From the NCBI GenBank assembly GCA_900766185.1, contig CAAFUL010000001.1, positions 1 to 5,138 on the forward strand: a stretch of DNA of 5,138 bases, given 5' to 3'. A model generated the notes under the pieces. The model was not told the origin of the DNA and made no database searches. It saw only the letters and a list, made by a program, of their open reading frames with translations. How positions within the stretch are numbered: the stretch's first letter is position 1; every line of letters starts with the position of its first letter. Origin of the DNA: an uncultured Johnsonella sp. (GTDB taxonomy: Bacteria; Bacillota; Clostridia; Lachnospirales; Lachnospiraceae). Below, in pieces: positions 1 through 4,552 of this stretch. A program made the position numbers and the translations under genes.

Positions 1-150
1 AATACAGCTTTAGGATATCATCTGAATGTGGATAAGCTAAGAGAAGCGGTAGCAAAAGGAGAACTTGTTTTAGACTGGATCAACGAAGTCATAGACAAAA
101 TCTATGTTTATGACAAGGATACGGTGGAGATTGTTTGGAAGTTTGAATGA
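1..150 (+). CDS. C-terminal end of a probable large serine recombinase (partial)
   Basis: The reading frame is open from the first base and stops at the TGA at 148-150, giving 49 residues. The tail IDKIYVYDKDTVEIVWKFE matches the usual end of large serine recombinases of clostridial mobile elements: a final beta-strand with a hydrophobic/charged pattern ending in a WKF(E/D)-type motif. These enzymes cut and rejoin DNA at att sites to integrate or excise phages and conjugative or mobilisable elements. The catalytic N-terminal resolvase domain and the recombinase domain lie outside the window, so activity cannot be judged. The family call rests on a short tail. A plain hypothetical protein is the alternative. 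Confidence 0.65.
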   Translation, partial: NTALGYHLNVDKLREAVAKGELVLDWINEVIDKIYVYDKDTVEIVWKFE

Positions 151-232
151 GAAATTTTTAGTTCAAAGAAATACTCACCTATAAATTATAGATGTAGATA
201 CTGTGTTAATTTTGTGGGAATAGCATTAAATA

Positions 233-261
233 TTGTAAGAAGATAGATGTTGTGGTATAAT
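233..261 (+). promoter_or_regulatory. Likely sigma-A promoter with extended -10
   Basis: The -35 box TTGTAA (233-238) is separated by 17 bases from a perfect TATAAT (256-261). The -10 is preceded by TGG, giving an extended TGn form. This is the best promoter upstream of the antitoxin/toxin pair. It predicts a start near 268 and a leader of about 245 nt before the ATG at 513, which is long for such an operon. A second, closer promoter is possible but I cannot see a good one. Confidence 0.6.
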
Positions 262-500
262 CAAAACCAATAGATATTAGTTATTTTATATAACAGCTAT
301 AAAATTCTAAGGTGTATTGTAGTTGGTTGCCAATGTATGCTATATAAGTGATTTGGTGTGCAAAAATTGGCAGATTTATCATTTTATAATTAATGTAGTC
401 AAAAATCTTTATTGTATTTTAACAAAAAAAATACTAGTGAATAAAGTATACATAGCAAGTAACGTTCAATTAAGATAAGAAAATTGTTGTGCTAAATATG

Positions 501-506
501 AGGAGG
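501..506 (+). promoter_or_regulatory. Ribosome binding site that fixes the antitoxin start
   Basis: A perfect AGGAGG lies 6 bases before the ATG at 513. It sits inside the longer open frame that begins with GTG at 489, so the GTG is not the start. Confidence 0.85.
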
Positions 507-512
507 TTTAAA

Positions 513-1169
513 ATGATTTATTCAAATAAAAGAAAACTTGCTTTAAGCGGTTGGCTAAAAGAAAATAATATTACATCATATGAGACTCCCTTGAAGTTGC
601 AAAAGTTTTTGCTATTTTACGAAACATTAACAAAAATATCAGGTGAAACTCCAGATTTTAGTCATTTAAAAGGATATAAAAAAGGACCTGTATTTAGTAG
701 TGTGTGGGGTGATTATACAAAAGAAAGAGTGGATTTCAACATGGCAGCACAGAACGCTTATAATACCGATCCTCAATCAATTAATAAAAAAAGAGCTGAA
801 AAATGTGCTTTCATAGTAAGCACTATGACAGAAAAAGAACTATCTGATTTCACTCATCAAATGAATATTTGGAAATCAAAAGAAAATCGTATTATGTCTG
901 GAGAATATCAAGTGGACTTGGATGAATCGGATTTTAACTCTGATGATATGCAATTAATTCAAACACTAGATGCTATGTATCCAACAGAAATGGTTGAAAA
1001 TTCTACAGTTATTAAATTAGATGAAAAATATTTTGTTTTTTCAAAATCAGATGCTAGATGTCTTACAGAAAGGCATTTCGATACTTTGCTTACGATTGTA
1101 GAGAATGAAGAACTTTATAATCCAATATTCGTTAACATGGATAATGAGGGGAGGCTTATAGTTGATTAA
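513..1169 (+). CDS. Panacea/SocA-like (DUF4065-type) antitoxin, 218 aa
   Basis: Probable antitoxin of a two-gene toxin-antitoxin operon. Residues 27-37 (LKLQKFLLFYE) and 54-65 (GYKKGPVFSSVW) follow the pattern of the Panacea/SocA domain: a KLQKLLY-type helix followed by a turn with an invariant-looking GPV and an aromatic residue. Panacea domains are known to neutralise many unrelated toxins by direct binding. The rest (about 66-218) is acidic, notably 135-145, and not recognised. ATG 513 is chosen over the in-frame GTG 489 because AGGAGG at 501-506 serves only the ATG. The stop overlaps the start of the downstream gene by 8 bases, so translation is probably coupled. The protein is longer than a bare Panacea domain, so it may have an extra partner-binding or DNA-binding part. 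The family call is by motif only. Confidence 0.6.
   Translation: MIYSNKRKLALSGWLKENNITSYETPLKLQKFLLFYETLTKISGETPDFSHLKGYKKGPVFSSVWGDYTKERVDFNMAAQNAYNTDPQSINKKRAEKCAFIVSTMTEKELSDFTHQMNIWKSKENRIMSGEYQVDLDESDFNSDDMQLIQTLDAMYPTEMVENSTVIKLDEKYFVFSKSDARCLTERHFDTLLTIVENEELYNPIFVNMDNEGRLIVD
1146..1154 (+). promoter_or_regulatory. Strong ribosome binding site for a TTG start
   Basis: GAGGGGAGG lies inside the end of the antitoxin gene, 7 bases before the TTG at 1162. Its strength and spacing support a non-ATG start for the second gene. The first in-frame ATG (1192) has no comparable site. Confidence 0.7.
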
Positions 1170-1575
1170 ACCAAAAGATGTTATAAGAATGAAAGTGCCT
1201 TATCCATCAATATCTGATGGTATGGCTATGAAGTCACATATGTATATTTGTAGATCTCAGTCTGGTACAAATTACGAATACATTAAATGTCAGACATTAA
1301 AGCCTTATATGCTTATCAACAATCCAATTAATCGTTATCATGATGAGCAACCAGACTTAACTCGAAATCCTTTTGCAAAACTTACTAGAATAGACTGTGA
1401 TAAAATATTTTCTACTTATACAGTATCATATGATGAAAGGTTAAAAACAGAGAGTCGTCCTGATGTATGTGACGATTTGTTTAGCATAATAGAGAACGAG
1501 TTACTATTAGATGGATATTCAAATATCAAATTAAATGAAACAGAGTTGAAATCGCTTAACAGATTCATATATTAG
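1162..1575 (+). CDS. Putative toxin of the Panacea operon, MazF/PemK-like look, 137 aa
   Basis: This is the second gene of the operon, starting at TTG 1162 and overlapping the antitoxin by 8 bases, which is typical of toxin-antitoxin pairs. The layout loosely recalls the MazF/PemK ribonuclease barrel. The N-terminus KPKDVIRMKVPYP resembles the GDV-(I/V)-x-V-x-(F/Y)P opening strand. Strands follow at HMYICRS (26-32) and YIKCQTLKP (40-48). NPFAKLTRIDCDKIF (69-83) sits where MazF has its T/S-x-L region, and a C-terminal helix carries DDLFSIIENELL (104-115). If this is right, it would cleave RNA until bound by the upstream protein. No clear catalytic set can be assigned, so the fold is an inference. 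The role rests mainly on gene order. The TTG start may keep toxin output below antitoxin output. Confidence 0.5.
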   Translation: MIKPKDVIRMKVPYPSISDGMAMKSHMYICRSQSGTNYEYIKCQTLKPYMLINNPINRYHDEQPDLTRNPFAKLTRIDCDKIFSTYTVSYDERLKTESRPDVCDDLFSIIENELLLDGYSNIKLNETELKSLNRFIY

Positions 1576-1593
1576 TGTAAGCATATATTTTAG

Positions 1594-1625
1594 AAAGCAT
1601 CAGTCAGGAATGATTGGTGCTTTTT
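1594..1625 (+). terminator. Intrinsic terminator of the antitoxin/toxin operon
   Basis: AAAGCATCAGTCA (1594-1606) pairs with TGATTGGTGCTTT (1611-1623) over 13 positions with two G-U pairs. It closes a GGAA tetraloop and runs into T's up to 1625. It ends the operon 19 bases after its stop and separates it from the CRISPR array. Confidence 0.85.
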
Positions 1626-1731
1626 AAGGCTTAAATAGTTTAGAAATTTAATAAAAAATGTATCCAATACTTGACACAAGGGTGGAATGTAAAGAGGTCT
1701 TTATTAGATCTGGTTTTTCCCTTACCGGAGC
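1626..1731 (+). promoter_or_regulatory. Probable CRISPR leader with degenerate repeat
   Basis: This AT-rich stretch lies between the terminator and the first intact repeat. I take it as the leader because repeat decay increases to the right (the R6 point change, then the R7 changes and deletion), which is usual for the old, leader-distal end. It contains a partial repeat (1683-1694) and a short anti-repeat (1708-1717). No clear promoter is visible in it. The opposite orientation remains possible. Confidence 0.4.
1683..1694 (+). repeat. Degenerate CRISPR half-repeat on the left flank
   Basis: TGGAATGTAAAG is identical to the last 12 bases of the array repeat. The upstream 18 bases do not match. 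It is followed by a 37-nt spacer-sized gap (1695-1731) before the first intact repeat, so it sits exactly where a repeat would be expected. Confidence 0.7.
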
Positions 1732-2152
1732 ATTAGAATAAAACCAGATTGGAATGTAAAGCGATTGTCTAGCGATATAGATTTGTTTTGTAGGAAATTA
1801 GAATAAAACCAGATTGGAATGTAAAGACTTCAGTTTTTTGCATTTCATCTTGCAAAGATGTATTAGAATAAAACCAGATTGGAATGTAAAGAACTCCACA
1901 TATGGAGCATACTCAACGGGATTGCTATTAGAATAAAACCAGATTGGAATGTAAAGCCCATAGCTGCTGCCCCGTTAGCCTTCCATGCTCGATATTAGAA
2001 TAAAACCAGATTGGAATGTAAAGGATACAGTTTAATAACTTCCACTCTGTCTGTTTTCTATTAGAATAAAACCAAATTGGAATGTAAAGACCGGTGGCGT
2101 CAGCATTTGAGATACTCCTACTCCATTAAAATAAAACCGGATTGGTGTAAAG
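1732..2152 (+). CRISPR. CRISPR array: seven repeats, six spacers, no adjacent cas genes
   Basis: Repeats are at 1732-1761, 1797-1826, 1862-1891, 1927-1956, 1994-2023, 2060-2089 and 2125-2152. The first five are identical 30-mers starting ATTAGAATAAAACC and ending GGAATGTAAAG. The sixth has one G-to-A change. The seventh is 28 nt, with two substitutions (G to A, A to G) and two A's lost in GGAATG. Spacers are 35, 35, 35, 37, 36 and 35 nt, all different and visibly less AT-rich than the flanks. Repeat length, spacer length and the 3' end ATGTAAAG (like the ATTGAAAN handle) suggest type I-B read from the plus strand, as inferred by analogy. No cas gene is in the window, so the array is either remote from its effectors or orphan. 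Confidence 0.95.
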
Positions 2153-2209
2153 TTCGTACCTGTTGTGTATGACACATATTTTCCATAGCAGGAACATGGA
2201 ACAATATAA

Positions 2210-2278
2210 ATAAAGCGAACATTATATAAACATATTCTACCTACTGTACCGTTCTGTAGAATTTGCCTCTCGCTTTAT
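2210..2278. repeat. Nested inverted repeat, possible structured RNA
   Basis: The outer arms ATAAAGCGA (2210-2218) and TCGCTTTAT (2270-2278) are perfect 9-base complements. Inside them ATTCTAC (2234-2240) and GTAGAAT (2256-2262) form a second perfect 7-bp stem with a 15-nt loop. Two concentric perfect stems within 69 bases suggest a folded RNA or a protein-binding site. No known RNA family is recognised. Confidence 0.5.
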
Positions 2279-2285
2279 CAAATAT

Positions 2286-2306
2286 ATTATATAACCCCTA
2301 TTCTAC
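2286..2306 (+). repeat. Second copy of ATTATATAA-n-ATTCTAC motif
   Basis: ATTATATAA (2286-2294), five bases, then ATTCTAC (2300-2306) repeats the motif at 2221-2240, where the two blocks are four bases apart. The copies start 65 bases apart. The second ATTCTAC can also pair with GTAGAAT (2256-2262). Confidence 0.55.
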
Positions 2307-2374
2307 TTATGGTTTGAAGTTTCCGTAAGTATTACCATATTAATCTATAAAATCGGCAGCAAAAACTATATATT

Positions 2375-2394
2375 TTTATCAAATTTATGATAAA
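2375..2394. promoter_or_regulatory. 7-bp inverted repeat, possible operator near a promoter
   Basis: TTTATCA (2375-2381) and TGATAAA (2388-2394) are perfect complements six bases apart. A candidate -10 TGTAAT (2396-2401) follows, with a weak TTTTTA (2373-2378) 17 bases upstream, so the repeat would lie between the two promoter boxes of the downstream gene. The promoter is weakly supported. Confidence 0.35.
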
Positions 2395-2506
2395 CTGTAA
2401 TTGTAACGATTAAGTTAATTAAGATGTATTACATAAGGAAAATGCAGACACCGATAATATTAAACTTAGGAAAATGATTAACTTGATTTAAACATATTTA
2501 TGGAGG

Positions 2507-2514
2507 AAAGAGGT
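2507..2514 (+). promoter_or_regulatory. Ribosome binding site of the membrane protein gene
   Basis: AAAGAGGT ends 8 bases before ATG 2523. A second purine block, GGAGG (2502-2506), lies just upstream. The start is well supported. Confidence 0.7.
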
Positions 2515-2522
2515 AAGTTAAA

Positions 2523-3026
2523 ATGAAGCAGGATCATCAGTCGAGCTTGGAAACACATAATAATTTATCGCATGATAAATCACAGGCTGTATTTAATAAA
2601 GAATTATTGATTGGGAAAAATTACCGTTTTTACTCTGCGAGCGGAAGTAACATACTTAGTTTGACCAATTCAAAAATAAGAAGTGAGGTTTGTATAGGAG
2701 AGGATAGGATTTATATTTCAACTATACCAAAGAAGTTTAATAAAGTGCCGGAGATACTGTTGCAAGATATAAGTGCTGTATCCATTTCAACTGTATTAAA
2801 CGGATACAATACATTTTGGGTGGTTGTTACAGCGATAATCGGATTTTTTTATCCGCTGTTTTTTGTCTGCCCTGTATTGATTTTATTATTTTTAAGACAT
2901 AGCAAGATTTCAATATATCAAAGGAATAATACCAAGGCTATAATCTACTCAAAGAGTAAAAAAGAAGCAGAAAGTTTTTGCAATGATCTTAAGCAATTAG
3001 CCGGTATTAAGACAAGGCAGGGCTAA
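2523..3026 (+). CDS. Small membrane protein, possibly PH-like, 167 aa
   Basis: Family not firmly recognised. Residues 1-25 are polar and carry no signal peptide. Residues 28-92 read as short beta-strands: LSLTNSKIRSEVCIGEDRIYIS, then a loop, then ILLQDISAVSIST. Residues 96-124 are strongly hydrophobic with a Pro/Cys break near 111-117, so they probably form a two-helix membrane hairpin. Another strand pair follows (SKISIYQRNNTKAIIYS, 127-143), and then an amphipathic helix (KKEAESFCNDLKQLAG). This order, strands followed by a capping helix with a membrane hairpin inserted, resembles small bacterial PH-like membrane proteins. Several of those have unknown function. The gene stands alone, with its own ribosome binding site and a possible operator upstream. 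A 168-base gap separates it from the next gene on the same strand, so co-transcription is uncertain. Confidence 0.6.
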   Translation: MKQDHQSSLETHNNLSHDKSQAVFNKELLIGKNYRFYSASGSNILSLTNSKIRSEVCIGEDRIYISTIPKKFNKVPEILLQDISAVSISTVLNGYNTFWVVVTAIIGFFYPLFFVCPVLILLFLRHSKISIYQRNNTKAIIYSKSKKEAESFCNDLKQLAGIKTRQG

Positions 3027-3071
3027 GGGCAAGTATATATTAAATGTTATAAACAAAGTCTTTGAACATAG

Positions 3072-3081
3072 TACAATTGTA
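3072..3081. repeat. Perfect 10-bp palindrome TACAATTGTA
   Basis: This short perfect palindrome lies in the gap between the membrane protein gene and the cell-wall-binding protein gene. It could be a regulator site, but a palindrome this short is also expected by chance in AT-rich DNA. Confidence 0.25.
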
Positions 3082-3105
3082 AGAAATAAATAATAAAAAA
3101 GAGCC

Positions 3106-3134
3106 TTGATTTAAGAAATATGAATTGGTAATCT
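3106..3134 (+). promoter_or_regulatory. Candidate promoter of the secreted protein gene
   Basis: TTGATT (3106-3111), 17 bases, TAATCT (3129-3134), with TGG before the -10 giving an extended form. The -10 keeps only the T, A and final T of the consensus. It is the best candidate in this gap and remains weak. Confidence 0.35.
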
Positions 3135-3160
3135 TAGTAAGTAGTCATATGGTTTATTAA

Positions 3161-3180
3161 TATAGAACAATATTTCTATA
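3161..3180 (+). promoter_or_regulatory. 7-bp inverted repeat abutting the ribosome binding site
   Basis: TATAGAA (3161-3167) and TTCTATA (3174-3180) are perfect complements around CAATAT. The repeat ends directly before GAAAGGAAG (3181-3189). It could be an operator or an mRNA stem affecting translation start. Confidence 0.45.
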
Positions 3181-3194
3181 GAAAGGAAGTTCTT

Positions 3195-3845
3195 ATGAGA
3201 AATATTAAAGTGTTATTATTATTACCGGTATTTGCAATATTTTTCACAATAAATGCTTATGCAGGGACTTGGATACAGGATAATAAGGGTTGGTGGTATG
3301 ACCAAGGCAACGGAACATGGCCTTCCAACTCATGGCAATGGATAGATGGTAATTCAGACGGTACGGCAGAGTGTTATTATTTTGATAAATTCGGGTACTG
3401 TATGATAAATACAATAACTCCTGATAATTACCGTGTTAATGCTTCGGGTGCATGGATTGAAAATAATATAGTGCAAACCAAGAAAGTAGATGTTGCCGAT
3501 ACAAGATACACCTTACTGAACGGTACTATACGTGTATTGAAATATAATGAAGTTCTTGCGGTACAGGGAATTAATGATCCTAATCCGAATTCTTCTATAG
3601 ACAGAGACAAAGATTTTATATTATTTATATTGGATATGCCACAAGCACTTACATGTAAGACTATAGACGGAGGCTCTTATTCTAAAACTGTTAAGGTACT
3701 TTCGTTAAATGATTTACCGGATATAAAAGCATATAACGGACAGCATGTAAAAGCAGGGTTTGATTTGAATGTTGCTTATTGGCCAAGTGACACCTCATTA
3801 CCGCTTGGAGCCCCGGTAATTAATGATATGTATATAGATAAATAA
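3195..3845 (+). CDS. Secreted cell-wall-binding repeat protein, 216 aa
   Basis: This protein is exported and probably held on the cell wall. Residues 1-23 form a signal peptide: MRNIK, a hydrophobic core, then AYA with predicted cleavage before GTW. Residues 24-90 carry a cell-wall/choline-binding-type repeat unit. Its motifs are TWIQDNKGWWYDQGNGTWP, then WQWIDG, CYYFDKFGYCMINTITPD and VNASGAWI, a layout common in Lachnospiraceae surface proteins. Residues 104-216 form a separate domain with a run of hydrophobic strands and NDPNPNSSIDRDKDFILFILD (127-147), whose family I do not recognise. The ATG is supported by AAAGGA (3182-3187), 7 bases upstream. There is no LPXTG motif, so attachment would be non-covalent. 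With one repeat unit, a mainly secreted role is also possible. Confidence 0.8.
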   Translation: MRNIKVLLLLPVFAIFFTINAYAGTWIQDNKGWWYDQGNGTWPSNSWQWIDGNSDGTAECYYFDKFGYCMINTITPDNYRVNASGAWIENNIVQTKKVDVADTRYTLLNGTIRVLKYNEVLAVQGINDPNPNSSIDRDKDFILFILDMPQALTCKTIDGGSYSKTVKVLSLNDLPDIKAYNGQHVKAGFDLNVAYWPSDTSLPLGAPVINDMYIDK

Positions 3846-3955
3846 AATTCTCTTTATTAAGTAGTATATTTATTTTAAGTCTATTGGCATTTATAATCAT
3901 ATTTTTAAGGTTGATAGAAGCCATGTAAAAAAACATATTTGGTTCCACAACTCAT

Positions 3956-4022
3956 AAAGGACTTCTTAGCAGGTAATTTATTGTTTGATAACTTTTATTT
4001 TACCCTATAAGTTGTCCTTTTT
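3956..4022 (+). terminator. Imperfect 21-bp inverted repeat with T tail, possible terminator
   Basis: The arms 3956-3976 and 4000-4020 match as inverted copies at 16 of 21 positions. The outer AAAGGAC/GTCCTTT and inner GGTAA/TTACC are perfect, with CTTA/TAAG between them. The right arm runs into T's up to 4022. It lies about 110 bases after the cell-wall-binding protein gene and may be its terminator. The 23-nt loop is long for that, so an insertion-sequence relic is the alternative. Confidence 0.4.
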
Positions 4023-4106
4023 CTATGTTAATTATTCGATGAAATACAATTAAAAGGCATTAGTTGTAAGGCTTTCAATAATACTTAATATAAAGCTATA
4101 AATAAA

Positions 4107-4158
4107 ATACATCACTATACCTGAAAGCAAGCTTTCATTTGGTATAGTGTACCTGTAT
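4107..4158. repeat. Strong 20-bp hairpin of unknown role
   Basis: Three stacked stems form one hairpin: ATACA (4107-4111) with TGTAT (4154-4158), CACTATACC (4113-4121) with GGTATAGTG (4141-4149), and TGAAAG (4122-4127) with CTTTCA (4132-4137) around CAAG. All 20 pairs are Watson-Crick. Asymmetric unpaired bases separate the stems. There is no T tract, so it is not a standard terminator. A small mobile repeat or a structured RNA end is possible. Confidence 0.6.
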
Positions 4159-4273
4159 ATCTACGCTGTCTGAAACCTAAATATTCTGACAAAAAAATAT
4201 TTAAAAATTTTAAAAACCCCCTTGCGTTTGGCTTAAATCTATGTTAATATCCCGTCTTTGACAGTTGTAGCAT

Positions 4274-4320
4274 AAAAAAACCTTGTGAAGCTCCTATTTA
4301 TAAGGCTTACAGGTTTTTTT
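4274..4320. terminator. Bidirectional intrinsic terminator
   Basis: Seven A's (4274-4280), a GC-containing stem (4281-4313, CCTTGTGAAGC against GGCTTACAGG with two single-base bulges) and seven T's (4314-4320) allow termination on both strands. On the minus strand it follows the IS1634-type transposase stop at 4346-4348 by about 26 bases, so it most likely belongs to that element. Confidence 0.75.
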
Positions 4321-4345
4321 CTTTCGTAATGATATATAGTATTTT

Positions 4346-4552
4346 TTATCTGCATTTACTTATTTTTTGAATCGTTTTCATTTTCTGTTTTGTTATAAAT
4401 TCATCGTCTGTGTTAAAACCGCAAACTCTATGAAATGCATCGGTTAATTCATTTCTTTTGTATAATGGTATAAACCCTTGTTCTTTTATATCTGCAAAAT
4501 TTATCTCTTTTAAAGTTTGTAAAATATTTTCGCAAGTATATTTGTTTCCTAG
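4346..4552 (-). pseudogene. C-terminal remnant of an IS1634-family transposase
   Basis: The minus-strand frame from 4552 down to the TAA at 4346-4348 gives 68 residues. The sequence LGNKYTCENILQTLKEINF, then GFIPLYKRNELTDAFHRVCGF and EFITKQKMKTIQKISK, is the characteristic end of IS1634-family DDE transposases: NKYTCE-type helix, LTDALHE..GFRTDY-type block, K-rich tail. Whole transposases of this family are several hundred residues, so only the extreme C-terminus is present. The similarity breaks at about 4549-4552, exactly where a plus-strand IS5-type element begins. Beyond that point the frame soon meets a stop. The missing 5' part may lie past the right edge, on the far side of the IS5 element. 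Non-functional as seen. Confidence 0.8.

Larger units (their letters stand above)
151..512. other. Gene-poor AT-rich interval between recombinase and antitoxin operon
   Basis: I see no convincing coding region here. It holds a good promoter (233-261), a 7-bp inverted repeat TGCCAAT (328-334) / ATTGGCA (366-372) with a 31-nt loop, and the ribosome binding site of the next gene (501-506). Because it directly follows a recombinase gene, it is also a reasonable place for an attachment site. No recognisable core duplication can be seen inside this window. Confidence 0.6.
2153..2522. other. Non-coding interval after the CRISPR array
   Basis: No plausible gene is seen in these 370 bases. The first ~36 bases could be one more spacer left without a closing repeat. 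After that come a nested inverted repeat (2210-2278), a pair of related direct repeats (2221-2240 and 2286-2306), a 7-bp inverted repeat (2375-2394) and the ribosome binding site of the next gene (2507-2514). Confidence 0.6.
3846..4345. other. Non-coding interval before the insertion-sequence remnants
   Basis: No gene is supported in these 500 bases. They hold a long imperfect inverted repeat (3956-4020), a strong hairpin (4107-4158) and a two-way terminator (4274-4320). The end of the degraded IS1634-type element probably lies somewhere in the right half, but no terminal repeat can be fixed. Confidence 0.55.

Noticed and set aside
367..390. TTGGCA with TATAAT as a second antitoxin promoter
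   Set aside because: The spacing is only 12 bases.
489..512. GTG start giving eight more residues to the antitoxin
   Set aside because: The AGGAGG at 501-506 lies inside this extension and is correctly spaced only for ATG 513.
1671..1676. TTGACA box in the CRISPR leader as the array promoter
   Set aside because: The nearest -10-like sequence is about 25 bases away, too far.
1702..1717. Anti-repeat as a tracrRNA for a Cas9 system
   Set aside because: Only 10 bases of complementarity, no tracr-like hairpins or terminator after it, and repeat and spacer sizes fit type I-B better than type II.
2189..2216. An eighth degenerate CRISPR repeat ending near AAATAAAG
   Set aside because: Apart from the last few A/T-rich bases it does not align with the repeat, although the spacing of about 36 nt is right.
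3428..3610. 60-residue minus-strand open frame
   Set aside because: It lies wholly inside the cell-wall-binding protein gene, has no ribosome binding site and no recognisable protein.
4190..4217. AT inverted repeat around TTTAAAA-A-TTTTAAA
   Set aside because: Low-complexity A/T runs form such symmetry by chance.
4258..4263. Perfect TTGACA box
   Set aside because: No -10 at 16-18 bases; the terminator stem lies there instead.
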